A DNA stretch of 64,000 nucleotides from Leptodontidium sp. MPI-SDFR-AT-0119 (GCA_020726505.1 JAHLEZ010000012.1:2108001-2172000), one strand, 5' to 3'. Shown: positions 1 to 12,121, counted from the first letter of the stretch. The notes: a model not told the origin generated them from the letters alone. Made by a program: numbers and translations.

Positions 1-139
1 GGCTGATTGGCTTACAGATATATTCGAGCTGATTGGCTGACGATTTTTACTCAACTGACTGAATGACTTAAAAGCCGGCTGACTTTTTGGCCACTCTGGC
101 CACCTGCCGTTATTCTCTTTCGGGACTCTCTACCATCTG

Positions 140-469
140 TTGTCGTTCATCTTGCTCATGGTAACTAGGGATGGAAATGCGTCTACAGGGACGAAGGTCA
201 TTACGTCACCAGCAGCAGTAGTATCATCAGCGGCCGTTGATGTAGCATCAAGCACTCCCACCGCCGTGGTCAAGCCGGTTGCATCATCCGGAGTTTCTTC
301 AACTGCCGCCGTCGCGATGTATGGACAATGGTAAGCACTCCCTTTCTATGTCCTGCCGGACTAGCTAAATCTGTTTCCCAGTGGAGGGTCTATGTACACT
401 GGCTCCACGACATGCGCCGAGGGCTCGACCTGCACCACGTACAACGATTTCTACTCCCAATGCGTCTAA
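140..469 (+). CDS. C-terminal CBM1 (cellulose-binding) end of a secreted protein, 5' part missing
   Basis: This is the last part of a secreted protein that ends in a fungal type-1 carbohydrate-binding module, which anchors plant cell-wall enzymes to cellulose. The sequence shows a Ser/Thr/Ala/Val-rich linker up to 330, a GT-AG intron at 331-381 that splits a Cys codon, and a second exon at 382-469. The joined module begins YGQCGG, has four cysteines and ends SQCV, the classic CBM1 pattern. The frame is open from 83, but the true start of this exon is unclear (an acceptor near 168 is possible); 140 is only an arbitrary in-frame position. No signal peptide or catalytic domain is visible, so those must lie left of the window. 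The enzyme class cannot be named. Confidence 0.8.
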
Positions 470-1678
470 GCTTGTGCTCCAACCTATTTTTTTTCTTTTT
501 TTTTTTTAGCTATAACCACGTGTAGCTGTGCTAAGATTAACGGAGTAGGACTATGAGTAAGCATTTTGACTGGAAAATCCTAGAAGGCTGGAATAGATGC
601 ATCATCATCAGCATTTTATATATTGATTAAGCTCTTCTCCCCGGAATGTGGAGAGAGTCTCTTACTTTCTTGTAAATAGAATACATTTTTGACTGATACC
701 TTGTACTTACTTGATTCTCGGTGATACTGTACTGTTATATGTCAGAAAATGTACTTAATCAGTAAATTACAAACAAAACGTAACCCCATCTTTGCAAAAA
801 TAGACGTAATAAGTTGCTAGTTTTGCTTCTGGCAGGACCATAATATAGTAGAGTGCGTTTACTGGACTACACATTGACAGGGAGTAAGATACTGGTTTGC
901 GCGAGCTCTGGTCGAAACAACAGACTCGCCATATCAAACTCCACAGCTACTATTCCCCCCCCCCCCCCCCCCCCCACAGATTGAATATTGCTTCTAAATG
1001 TTAACTTCTCTGGGTCGGAGGCAACAATTGCCTACGTTTATTGGCTACATGCCCTGGGTTATCGTTCAGCACGAGCCAAAATAGGGTCCGTTGTAAAGGC
1101 AAGGGTGGCTGCAGAAGGTTCGGGAGAGACAATGCCCTACTCGAGGCAGAAAATTCCTAGATTTATTGGATAGACACCTTAGAAGGCTACCCATACTGGC
1201 TCCAGCTTTCCTCCAGATTTAGCATTCATTTAAGGGGGGGGGGTAGGGCGTCGAGTGGTCTCATCGTGCGTTTCGAGCTTGTCGTCCCACCGAGCCGAAC
1301 TTTCTCGGAACCGAACCGAACTTTCTCGGCGACCTACTAAATTTGATTCGAAGCACAGCTGTTCTGCGTTCGAGATCTTCTGAAAACAGCAACGAATCTC
1401 CGATGGGCGCTAGAGTGGGGAATTTCGAACAGTTGACTCAAATATCCACTGCAGTGCGTTCGGTTGGGCAGTGCGTTGGAAGTAGGTGGAGAGGTCTATA
1501 TAACAATAGCCAGGCGCAATTGTTTTCTTTTCTATCATCTATCTTATCTATTCATTCTATTCACAACAGGCTGCGCCTTTACTTCTATTCAACCCTCACT
1601 TAACATTCATTTAATTGCTTTCACAATTACATTCTTTTCTACAACAATCAGCCCAACCTAAGCAGTCCAATCTTCAAA
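470..1678. other. Intergenic: poly-C tract and promoter of the next gene
   Basis: No gene is seen. It holds a run of roughly 20 C residues at about 954-976, a shorter G run near 1234-1242, and a TATA-like TCTATATAAC at about 1494-1503. A CT-rich, CAAT-containing stretch then leads to the ATG at 1679, so the last 200 bases are probably the promoter and leader of the small secreted protein. Confidence 0.5.
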
Positions 1679-2249
1679 ATGCAATTTTCATCCATCCTTA
1701 TTGCATCAGCTGCGCTCTTTACCTCCACCTTCGCAGCCCCAGCCGGCTCTTGCACAGAGGACGCCACGACCGCTACGCCCTCAAAGCAATTCGTGACGCC
1801 CGCGACCTCCGCTCTGTCCGACGACCCACATTTGCAGTTTGCCTCCTCAGGCGTCATTAAAGATGTCACCTGTGATTCTGATACGTATGTCTCCCTTTCC
1901 CTCTTCCCCTCCACTTTCCCCCTTCCTTCTCCCGTCCGTCTCTCACCCAACTAACCCACATAGCGTTGTCTCCCTCTTCGACCAACAAATCGCCGAGCTC
2001 AAAATCTGCAACGGTATCGCAGCACCTATAACCGACTGCCCTGGCACCGAAGCCGTCACCACCGGCGTGTCCCGCACTGCCATGTGGACATTGACCGCGC
2101 CTCAGGGAGCCACGATTAATGTGTTCAAGGGCAGCTGGGAACAATGCTGTAATGCGGCGAGGGCAACCTGCCCGGGAACTTTTACCGCGACGTGTATTGG
2201 AGGCGTAACGAGCGGGGAGGGGTTCACTTTTAGCTTGACGAGTGTTTGA
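1679..2249 (+). CDS. Small cysteine-rich secreted protein (effector-like)
   Basis: Two exons (1679-1884, 1964-2249) joined over a 79 nt pyrimidine-rich intron (GTATGT...CATAG) give 163 residues. The first 20 or so residues form a typical signal peptide (MQFSSILIASAALFTSTFAA), and the mature part has eight cysteines, including a CC pair in FKGSWEQCCNAA. A TATA-like box lies about 180 bp upstream. The size, secretion signal and even cysteine number fit an apoplastic small secreted protein with disulfides. The cysteine spacing does not match class I or II hydrophobins. I do not recognise a named family; effector function is only a possibility. Confidence 0.8.
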
Positions 2250-3207
2250 TCGGAGAAAGAGTAGGGTGAGGGGAGGGTGTAGACTTAAATCCTTAGATAG
2301 TTTGTCCCCGACATCATGTGTAAATAGGTAAATGTCTCTTAGGGTTGCGGTGTCCTCTAGCCGTGCACTCCAGTCTGAAACTCAATCATAAATATTATGA
2401 ACAATTGGCGTCTTACATTACCTGCGTCCGCTCTTCCTCGAGCGCTTAATAGTTGAGCAAGGTTTAAAGCCCAACCAGATAGGAATCAGACGCTATCGCC
2501 CGCATCCTATTTAACTCGGACAACCCATAGATAAAAAGATTTTTAGACTATTTGCTGCTGGCTCTCCTGGCCGGGGGGGGGGGGGGGGGGGTAAAGTTCT
2601 AGGAGCTTCGAATCTACGGGATTAGAAGTAATACTCGTTTAGAAATTGTATAAAGTTACACGCCAAAATACCCGAAGCTTCGTCAGAATGTTTAGGAGAA
2701 TCTATTAGTAGCCCTCGATTTAGGTATTAAGCTTGGGGTGCGGGAGCACGCCACGAATAGCTTTTTCTATCATCTTAACGGCAACACGTATAGCTCCTGA
2801 CTACTAACAACTTAACTGTTGCTTTCCTGCGAGCGTGAATCCTACTGCAAGTGGCTTTCGGGTCACAGAACAAATGCCAAGTGGAAACACATGTAAAGAG
2901 AGTGCATAATTGTCAGGTGTGCAATATGAAAGCTGGCGGTTCCGCAATACTTACCGTCAAAATGGGTGGGTTGTTGAGAGGATCCTGTAAGTAAATAGTG
3001 AGTTCGCTTATGTGACTCTGATAGTACTTCTAATACTGCGCAGTGAAGTTCAGACCGGCCGCCCCGCATCCCCGCAGTCTGATTTCTTTCCCCTCACACC
3101 CTCCTAGTAAATCCTACCTAGGTACTGAAGAGGCTGCGAACTCGGGCACTCCTTTCTTCAATCTCGCATGATTTTCCCTCCAGACATACTTGTTATATTA
3201 TACGGCG
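2250..3207. other. Intergenic with a poly-G tract
   Basis: No gene is seen. A run of about 19 G residues lies at about 2573-2591. A TACCTAGGTA palindrome sits at 3115-3124, upstream of the regulator gene. I looked here for an upstream exon carrying a Zn2Cys6 cluster for the next gene and found none. Confidence 0.5.
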
Positions 3208-5433
3208 ATGGATTCAAACTCACCGCCGGAGCCACAGTATCCCATGCGCAAACGGCGTCGCCATTCCAGCATCTCTGCGACTCGCTCCACGCCCACCGAA
3301 ACCGCGAGCCCTGCACGCACTGAGCTGGGGCACATGCGATCTGATGTAACCGGCTCAACCAGTTTCGTGGGCAGTGGGAGCGGTATTTACTTTGTACGGA
3401 CCGTGCGATCCGCTCTGGCCCGGAATATTAGCTGGGATGCGGACGCCATTGACACGGAGATGGTCCCTGGTGAGGATGACCGCATCGAAGCACGAAGAGA
3501 GAGCTCACCCAATGCGAAATATCTCTGGCGACCTGAAGAAGTCGGCTTCACCAGTCCGGGACAAGGACAATTGGAAGCTCTTGTCCCAGTAGCTTTTGCG
3601 GACTTGGTGCAATGGAGTCAGTCGTACTTCAACCTCTGGCATCCGCCTTTCCCCTTTCTTCATGCCCCAAGTGTTCTTGTCCTTTTCGAGAAGCTGGCAA
3701 CCCATGGAATATCTCACCTTAGTATGACTGAATCGCTCATCATTCGCTCTGTACTATCTATATCCCTGGCCGATCGTCGTCAAATGCCTCGAAAGAACCA
3801 AAGCTCTGTCCCTGCGCATCTCATTTTCAACACAATTGATGATGCGGTCTCATGTTTATCACCCATCTTGATGAAATCGCCAACCATCTCTGGTCTACAG
3901 GCAGCTTTGAGTGTCCAAGTCTTCCTTATCTCAATCCTCCGATTGAACACAGCTTCGAGATTTGGTGGACTCATCGTACGCATCGCTTTCCACCTAGGAA
4001 TCCACCGTTGTCCTGCACGCTATGCGCAGTTCGCACTTGCCGAGGAGGATATACGAAGAAGACTTTTCTGGTCTATTTACTCTCTGGAGAGGTTTCTAGC
4101 CCAATCTCTGGGCCTCCCGATAGATCTCAAGGACGCCGATATTGACGTCTGCCCTCCTTTCGCGGAGCTACATGTCGGATCCCATAAAGTTCGCAATGAT
4201 CAAGGGCAGCCTCCGGATCAACGTCTCTTTCTTCTCCCAACATTTCTTGCACGGATTAGCAAAATCAAGGGGCTGATCCTTGAGCTTCGACATGTCTCTG
4301 TCAATCATCGGGTCGCTGATCCTGATGAAGTCGCTCACATTGAAGCAGAGATATCGAAATGGTGGAACGAAGTACGGGATTTCATCGATCCAGCATCTCT
4401 TGATGATGATAACTTGGGCTCGCCTGACAACATGGCTCCGAAGAATTCGCTGCAGCCGGCTCATAGGCTTCTGCTCATAGTCCAAAAGCATGAGTCGGTG
4501 ATATTGCTGAATCGCCCTGTCATCACTTCTGGACACAACAATTATGCAGTCATGGCGGCAATGCAGAAGTGTATCGGAGCATCGAAGACTATCGTTTCAA
4601 CGGTTTACCAGTATATACAGGATAGTAGGAAAGAAGATGATTCGCTTGATGGTCGCATTAACAACCCCCTGTTTTGGCCTGGCTTCACCTGGTGTGTTTG
4701 GATGAGGTAAAAATTCACACTCAGTCCGTGATATAATTTAAGATTAGTAGCTAATATAGATTTGTAGTGGCTTGATATTACTCTACGCTGCATCTCACGA
4801 TTGCTACTCTGTGGAGACGGCACAAAGGTACGTCAAAGAACTATATTCTTTTCGTTTTTACTAACCAGTCCTTCCAGAGAAGCAACTCGATGCGTCAAGA
4901 TCTTAGAAAACCTCGCACTTCGAGGTGTCTTCTGGCCCAGCACTTGTGCAGCTGCCATCAAGGATTTACAGCAAGCTCTGCGCATGAAAACCGGAAATCA
5001 TCCTTCAATTAATGGGGAAGTCGAAAACCCAGCGACCGCGCGATCAGAACCATTGACAAGTAGCTTTCAAGCCTGGCCTCTCAATCCTCAGTCGTCGCTA
5101 GACGACGTTACTTCCTCTTCACCTAACCCTACCCCGCGGCCAAATTTCCAAAGTCAGCCCTGGAGAACACTGTCAGGACTACAGAGCAACTTGGCTCCAA
5201 ATGCCGCCCCAGAGCTACAGATCATGGCAGAGAGTGAGCTGCAACGGAATCGCCGATCTGGCTTACCACAGAATGATCCCTCGTTTACAAATTTGTCTGG
5301 CATGAATGGGCTTCTTCCCAGGGACAACCATTTCGACGACTTTAACAACTTCGGTGATATCTTCCAGCTCATGGACGTCCCATACTATCTCAGCGAACAA
5401 AGCTACGAAATGGCCAACCTAAATAATGCATAA
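3208..5433 (+). CDS. Fungal-specific transcription factor (fungal_trans / MHR domain), no visible zinc cluster
   Basis: Three exons (3208-4706, 4768-4827, 4878-5433) encode 704 residues. ATG 3208 is the first Met; the frame extends a little upstream without one. The middle part is a Fungal_trans (PF04082-type) middle homology region: around residues 280-310 it reads RRRLFWSIYSLERFLAQSLG followed by the usual acidic DADIDVCPP stretch. The GSGSGIYFVRTVRSA segment near the N-terminus is typical of XlnR-like regulators. The splice pattern restores the usual FTWCVWMSGLILLYAAS helix. The expected N-terminal Zn2Cys6 cluster is absent; only an RKRRR patch is present. It may have lost DNA binding, or an upstream exon was missed. 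It converges on the malate dehydrogenase gene, and a role in organic-acid metabolism is inference. Confidence 0.85.
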
Positions 5434-5561
5434 AGCCCCTCAATTGTATCAGCCTGTAAGGATCTTGACGTCTTCCATCGCGTGTATACACAAACAGATG
5501 AGCGTATCCATTATGTTATACATCATTTCTTCAATAAGCGGCCTTCTATTCTGTGTGCTTC

Positions 5562-6787
5562 TCAAGTAGTTGCAAACGATACGCCCTTGTTAACATTCCC
5601 CTTCAGCTCTTCGACAGCAGCCTTCAACAATTTCACCTCGTAATCTGACAGAGCTCCAATGGGATAAGCCTTGACCGCGCCAGTGGGTCCGAATTCCACA
5701 GGTACGGCAAAGTAGTCCACACCTAGCTCTTCGGCGATCTCTTTTCCTCCTGGAACACCTGGGAGGTATAGATATGTCTCTTCGATGACCCCACTCTCGC
5801 CATCCTTGGCTCTCAAGAGAGCCGACACGAATCTATCATGGTTAGCATCAGGCGGTAAATTAGGTTTCAAGAGACAAACCTGAACCCAGCATAAGCCATG
5901 CAAGTCGTCGCCGAACCGGCTCCGGCCTTGGCCTGTACGATCTCATCACCACCGAACTGCACGCCTGCTCACATCATCAGTACAGCTCCACAACCACACT
6001 AATGGAGAGTTCTTACGATGGGTAATCTCATCCATCTGCTTATCTGTCAGCGTAACAGATGGTTTGGCCTGGCTGAACAGAGGAAGGATAGTCGCTCCAC
6101 TGTGGCCCCCAACGACAGGGACTTTATACTTCTTCGGATCCGGGTCGCCTAAAGCTTGCGCGACGAAAGTCGAACCGCGAACGACATCGAGTGTAGTGAC
6201 GCCAAACACCTTCGCTGGGTTATACACGCCGGCCTTCTTCAACGTCTCAACGGCGATGGGGAGGGTGCTGTTAACGGGGTTGGTGATGATGAGGACGAAA
6301 GCCGTCGGACAAGTCTTGGCAATAGCAGCAGCGAGGTCGCGGATCACACCCGCGTTGATCTTAAACAGATCTGGTATTTTGTCAGTGAGCTGGAATTCAA
6401 TTCAGATAATGGGAGCGAGAGCGAGAGAAGTGGAGGTTGGGAGATTGAGATACTCACCATCACGTGTCATCCCCGGTTTGCGGGCAATGCCAGCTGGGAT
6501 CACGACGAGTTCAGACCCCGTCAGGGCTTTTGTGAGACCGTCGTCTGCAGGCAGGAAACCGGAGACTTTGCATGCGGTGTCGATGTGATTGAGATCGATG
6601 GCCACGCCTGGAGCGTGGACGATATCGTAGAGGGAGAGGGAGCTGACCAGTGGGCTCTGGAGATTGTGTTAGCTATATGGAGATTGGAAATGATTTTGGG
6701 TTAAGCGAACGGACTGACCATCTTGAGGAGGAGGGAAAGGGGAGAGCCGATTTGGCCAGCGGCGCCGAGGACTGTAACTTTCGTCAT
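5562..6787 (-). CDS. NAD-dependent malate dehydrogenase
   Basis: Interconverts malate and oxaloacetate with NAD. Five exons on the minus strand (6787-6719, 6656-6458, 6370-6017, 5964-5880, 5832-5562) give 325 residues, the usual length. Visible motifs are the N-terminal Rossmann loop [17 protein letters not shown], the substrate-loop [18 protein letters not shown], and the catalytic-His motif [13 protein letters not shown]. The protein starts directly at the Rossmann strand, with no mitochondrial presequence, and ends SFATT rather than a PTS1 tripeptide, so a cytosolic form is most likely. It lies tail to tail with a regulator gene and about 1 kb from a second dehydrogenase on the same strand. 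Confidence 0.93.
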
Positions 6788-7854
6788 GGTTGCAGGAGTG
6801 GTACTGGACTTGTTGAACAACAAAAGTTTGTGTTAAAAAATTGCGTCTTGGAGTGGATGGATCAGGATTCAAAATATGAGTCTGTGATAACTGGAGAAGT
6901 TTCGACTTGTTGATAGCAAACAGTAGATATACATCCATCTTTATCTAGCTTCTCCAAATCCAGGATTCGGTAAACATCAAATCCCAGCGGGAAACGTTTA
7001 CCTGCCACAGCTGAAGACTTCACTGTTCCTCGCTTGCTGGGCGCCGGGAAACGATACTCCGGCTCATGCAAGCAGAGAATTTGTTGACTTTGGGGCCCCT
7101 GTCCACGGTATGGGGTTTCTTTTCAGATGATCACGCCTTTGTTAGTATCCTGTATAGTCATTCTTCCAATTACTGAAAGATCTGAAGCTTTTTCCTTCTC
7201 TCCTCTTCGTATGACACTTTGCTCTGCTGCTGCTTGATTTGCTTGCGGAGGCTTGGCAACGTCCCTTTTCCCCATTCTCACCCAAGCGAGCACACAAACA
7301 GATTCAACTAAAAAGGAGTTTACGGTGCTCCGGTAAAGCTCATTCAACATGTATGCCTATACTTTATTCATCCTAGTATTTTGTCAATTGCATAATTATA
7401 TTTCTAGGTCGGTAAGATATGTGGGCCGGAGTTTAGTCCTAAATCACATCCAAGAGTTGAAGACATATTTCTGGGGATTACCAAGGCCATTGGTATTTTT
7501 GATTGCTGCTCTTGAATTTTTTTTTTTTTTTTGAAAACTAAGTACAGCTGTCTTACTACTTTATTAGATACAGGCGGATCATCTCTCAGGCAGATGGCCG
7601 AACATGGACTTGAAATAATATAGTTGGGTTGTGTTGGCCCTTCACAACCTCGGGTTGAAAATACAAATAGACATGAATGATTAACATAGCGGGACTCTTC
7701 TTCACATGATGGACTTTTCATGGAGTCTTATAAGATTTCTCAACTCCAAAGTGAAACACGATACGCATGAGTAGAGAATATAGATTTAGTGTAGAGTTAC
7801 AAGAAAAACAGACTCGATGGCAAACTCCCATTGAATCCCTAATTTCCCATCATC
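6788..7854. other. Intergenic, malate dehydrogenase promoter side
   Basis: No gene is supported. It contains the malate dehydrogenase 5' region (from 6788) and the tail region of the next gene, with a T run of about 16 at about 7518-7533. Short ORFs here have no recognisable protein character. Confidence 0.4.
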
Positions 7855-9064
7855 TCATTCTGAAGCCAATTTCTCAAGCTCAGCACATATAGCTTGCGTC
7901 ACCTCTTTCGTATTCGCCTTTCCTCCCAGATCAGCCGTCAAGACCCCTGCAGCACAAACATTCTCCACCGCCTTTAAAAGCCTAACTCTCGCCTCGGGTT
8001 CTCCCAACCAACCCATCATCTCCGCCGCACTCCAAATTGTAGCAACAGGATTCGCAACTCCCTTCCCAGTGATATCGAACGCACTACCGTGAACAGGCTC
8101 GAAAAGACTAGGGTTCTTTCTCGTCGGGTCCAAATTGCTAGACGGTGCCACTCCGAGACTGCCTGCTAAAGCAGCAGCCAAATCACTCAAGATATCCATG
8201 TGTAAATTCGTTCCCACGATGACATCTAAAGATTTGGGCTGGTTGACCATCCTAACCGTCATAGCATCAACGAGCATCTTATCCCACTTGACGTCAGGAT
8301 AATCCTGCGACACAGCCAGAGCGACCTCATCCCAAAGCACCATCCCATTCCTCAAACTATTACTCTTGGTGACTACCGTAAGCAGTTTCCTCGGTCTAGA
8401 CCGTGCGGTCTCAAAAGCGAATCTCATGATCCTCTCGATACCGACGCGGGTGAAGATAGCTACTTCGGTGGCTACTTCCCAGAGCTGTCCGCGATGCGAC
8501 CGGCCTCCGTGCCCAGAGTACTCGCCTTCGGAATTCTCTCGAACGAGAACCCAGTCGATGTCTGAGGCGGCGCAGTCTCGTAGGCGGGCTGATGTCCCGG
8601 GAAAGACACGTACGGGTCTCACGTTAGCGTAGAGTTGAAGCGGACCACGGATGGCGAGGAGTAAGCCCCAAAGGGAGATATGATCTGGGACATCTGTGAA
8701 GAAATGATTAGCGTTGAAATTCACGTCTCACATCTCCAAATATCAAGGGAAAGGAGAAGACGCGAGCCTTACCAGGTGCTCCAACCGAGCCAAAGAGTGC
8801 AGCATCATACGTCTTTAGACGCGTTAGTGCGTCGTCATCGACGTATTTCCCAGTCTTCTTGTAATATGCCGTTCCCCATGGGATGTGCTCAAAGTCGATT
8901 GTGAAAGTCTTCATGGTCTCTGCTAGTTTTTGAACCACTTCGATCGCGGCGCTGACGACTTCTGGTCCGATTCCATCAGCAGGAATGCTTGCTATTTTGT
9001 AAGCGTGACTTGGTTTTGCAGCTACTTGGGCTGAGGAGCTGTTGAGTTGGTCGAGAGTCAACAT
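7855..9064 (-). CDS. Tartrate/D-malate dehydrogenase-like beta-decarboxylating dehydrogenase
   Basis: A member of the isocitrate/isopropylmalate dehydrogenase family, which oxidises and decarboxylates 2-hydroxy dicarboxylates with NAD and a divalent metal. Two exons (9064-8773, 8693-7855) give 376 residues. It shows IPADGIGPEVV at the start, GSVGAP, VRENSEGEY, and the metal/substrate motif NLHMDILSDLAAALAGSLG followed by APSSNL. The NLH-DILSDLAAALAGSLG form is characteristic of bacterial and fungal tartrate dehydrogenase/D-malate dehydrogenase rather than LeuB, which normally has MFGDILSDEA. Known substrates of that group are (+)-tartrate, meso-tartrate and D-malate. Exact substrate here is inferred. 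No targeting peptide is evident. It sits between malate dehydrogenase and a Zn2Cys6 regulator. Confidence 0.88.
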
Positions 9065-9511
9065 CTTGAACGGATAGATGATGAATTGGAATGTTGGTAG
9101 TGAAGAGATGCCAGGTGGATTGTGTCCTTAACTTAGCTGATTGATGGCCCCTTTGATAGCCAGATGGTGGGGTATATAATGGCTGGTGTTGGCTGCTAGC
9201 TTCGGTTGTGATTCTCTTGTCACTCAAGACCGGGAAAGATAACTCCGGTACGAGACCTGTCCCGATGGCGGAGAGGAGTCGCCCAGAGAAGTGGATGATT
9301 ACTGCAGGCTGTCAAAGAAACCAATCAGCTGGACTTAAGACATTCATTCCCTGGTGTGTAAAAGAGGTGTTGACAACCTAGGACCGAGTTTACGAAGTTA
9401 GGCAAAATGATCAAGTCCGCGGAGAGAGCAGCACAACAATTCAAACAAATTCACGACAGCATATTTCAAAGCTGGACAGGGTCTTGTTGATATTTATATC
9501 ATGATCTCGCT

Positions 9512-10592
9512 TTAGTAATATATATGGCTCATGATGGCAGACAACCTCTGCGGGCGGCCCATTTCCGTGATCTCTTCTTGACTCGAACTCGGCAGGCTTG
9601 GTGGTCTTGACCTCTGTTCCCCAGACATCGGGTTGTCAATTAAAAAAGTACTGCTTCTTCCATGCTGCCCTGTATCATCAGCTCCAAATGCAGGAATCCC
9701 CAGTTCACTGTTACCAGACCAAGGTACATGTTGATCGCTTTGAAGGGGACGCTGCATCTGCATGTGGGAGTGAGTCTCCCCTTGAAAAAGGTCATTCGCA
9801 TTGGGATCCTCAAATGTCCCATTTTCAGGCTCAAAAGACATCTCCCCACCAGGCTCCGCGCGAGGGACTTCCCTATGATCCACATTCGAAGTGTCAAGCT
9901 GCTCTTGTGTCTGGTCTGCAGCCCGTAAGCAAAATGCATACATATCTTCCATCTCATGAAAGTGCTCAAACTCACCTACACACACCATTCCACTCTCAGC
10001 TCTCAGAGTATCCCACCAACTCTGTACTTCCTCAACAGTACTCAAAGGAAGTCTCTTCCACGTCGCCATCTTCAAGACTTTGCTTTCATTCCCTTGCTCA
10101 TGCTGCAGGAGAGCCTCGGGTAGAGTTTCAGATGAGGACCTAGAAAGGTCAAGTGCTGGGTTTGCGCTTGAACTTCGAAGCGAGCAGATGGTTTTGTACA
10201 GTGCGACTTCTGTTTCGATTAATCGGGCTTCGAGAGCTCCAACGTAACCTCCGGGGATGCCCCTATGATGAGAGTTCAGTATCAAGTTTTGTGATGGCGA
10301 TAACGACAGAGAAAGAATTGACCACTTACCTCCTGTTGCTCTCTACATATGTGCACGATATTGGTGGGACAACTCCTGCACATTGACCACATATAGGCCT
10401 GGAAATGAAGTCAGCTAAGAATTAATTACGACAGAGAATGAAAATTGGTCTTACAATTTCCGGTCGCACTGTTGAATAATCTGGTTAGCCTACCAAGGTA
10501 GCTTTGCATCACAGCTACTAGATCCAGTGACTTACCTTACACTTCTTTCTCTTACACGACTCGCATGACCCTGGATTCAGTGATCGTGACAT
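9512..10592 (-). CDS. Small Zn2Cys6 transcription factor
   Basis: Four exons (10592-10536, 10468-10455, 10398-10330, 10262-9512) give 296 residues. The first three short exons assemble a complete binuclear zinc cluster: Cys 10, 13, 20, 27, 30 and 39 with spacing C-x2-C-x6-C-x6-C-x2-C-x8-C and the basic KRKK stretch; an extra Cys lies at 18. The second exon is only 14 nt. Behind the cluster is a short linker and a probable coiled coil (VGALEARLIETEVALYKTI), the usual dimerisation element. The C-terminal half is Gln/Ser/Glu-rich and probably an activation region; no fungal_trans domain is present. It is divergent from the 2-hydroxyacid dehydrogenase gene and may regulate it. Confidence 0.87.
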
Positions 10593-10985
10593 GTCGCTGA
10601 AGCTTTACCGGATGCCAAAACGTATGGGCCTGAATGGAATGCTTGGATGGGGATCTGAGGTACAAGTGCCTCTGCAGTCACAAGGAGGGGCAGGTGAACT
10701 TTCCCCGCCGCACACTGGAAGCGAGACCGGCAATCGTTTCCCGGGGTCCAACTACACGCAGAAAGCCAATGATGCAGGCACAACTTGGAGATATGCTATG
10801 AGAAAGATACTTATTTATTACTATTTTCTTGCTCAAGGAGTGTGAATCTGATTGATACCTCGTCAGCTCATCCAAAATCCGCATTACCTGAATTCATTTG
10901 CCCAACCACACAAAAACCATCAACACTCCCTTCACAATCCTTCCCACATATCACCAGTCAACACACGAATACCGTACATACCATA
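10593..10985. promoter_or_regulatory. Shared divergent promoter region
   Basis: A 393 bp spacer separates the starts of the Zn2Cys6 regulator (minus) and the hydroxyacid dehydrogenase (plus). Any regulator bound here could act on both genes. A CGG-N-CCG type site was not clearly found by eye; short CGG and CCG triplets occur near 10608, 10709 and 10742. Confidence 0.5.
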
Positions 10986-12121
10986 ATGAGTTCCATAACC
11001 AAACCTCGCATCCTCTTCTTCAACCCAGTCCGACACGCTCTAGAGCACTTCCGCAAGCTCTCCTCAGTTGCACAAACAGAAGTGCTCACAAGCAAGAGCC
11101 GAGCAGAATTCTTCAACGAGTGCAAAGGGAAATACAAAGACATTGTGGCCATCTACAGCACGTCGTCAAGCTACGCAGTTACCGGCAAGTTCGACAAAGA
11201 ACTCGTTCAAAATCTCCCTTCGTCGTTGAAGTTTATCTGTCATAATGGTGCTGGTAAGTCAACAGCTCCAAACTCCAAGAGTCTCCTTTTCAGCCCAACG
11301 TAAACGTGAAGCCTAAGAGGAGATAGAGAGGAAGGAAAAGACAAGGAAAGAGAGAAATAAAGTGAAGAAAGCATGAACTAAGCCAGAATCCAGGATACGA
11401 CCAAATCGACATCAACGCCTGCACAGCGCGCGGAATCAAAGTCACAAACGCCCCCGACCCAGTAACAGACGCAACAGCCGACCTAACAGTCTTCCTCCTC
11501 CTCGGCGCCCTCCGCAACCTCAACCCAGCAATCGAATCTCTCCGCGCAGGCAACTGGAAGAAAAACCTCGACTTCGGCCACGATCCCCAAGGCAAGACGC
11601 TGGGTATCCTAGGGATGGGCCGGATCGGCCGAGCAGTGAAGCGGAGATGCGACCCATTCGGTCTCAAGACCATCTACTACAACCGCAACGCACTATCTGA
11701 ATCCGAGGCCGCGGGTGCGAAGTACGTTTCTTTCGATGAGTTGCTGGAGACGAGTGATATCATCTCCGTTCACGTGCCGTTGAATGCTCACACCAGACAT
11801 CTGATTGGAGCCGAGGAGATCGCGAAGATGAAGGATGGGGTGGTGATTGTGAATACGGCAAGAGGCGCTGTTATTGACGAGGCTGCTATGGCGGAGGCGC
11901 TTGAATCGGGGAAGATCGCTTCGGTTGGGCTGGATGTTTATGAGGAGGAGCCGGTCATTAATGGGCTGTTGATGAAGAATAGTCGTGCGTTTATGATTCC
12001 GCATTTGGGTACGCATACGACTGAGACTTTGGCTAAGATGGAGTCTCTTGCGATGGAGAATGCGAGACGGGGATGTTTTGGGGAGGAGTTGTTGACTGTT
12101 GTTGCGGAACAGGTTAAATGA
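10986..12121 (+). CDS. D-isomer-specific 2-hydroxyacid dehydrogenase (glyoxylate/hydroxypyruvate reductase-like)
   Basis: Two exons (10986-11253, 11394-12121) give 331 residues. The NAD(P)-binding loop is LGILGMGRIGRAVKR. The catalytic residues of the family are in place: Arg in VNTARGAVIDE, Glu in DVYEEEP, and His in PHLGTHT. Such enzymes reduce glyoxylate or hydroxypyruvate to glycolate or D-glycerate, or act on other 2-keto acids. ATG 10986 gives an N-terminus of normal length without a targeting sequence. The intron is 140 nt, longer than most in this window. The gene is head to head with a Zn2Cys6 regulator and next to two dicarboxylate dehydrogenases, which suggests a shared organic-acid role. 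Confidence 0.92.

Noticed and set aside
2800..3190. Upstream Zn2Cys6 exon for the regulator at 3208
   Set aside because: Cysteine pairs occur (e.g. near 2829-2850), but not with the required six-cysteine spacing and basic residues.
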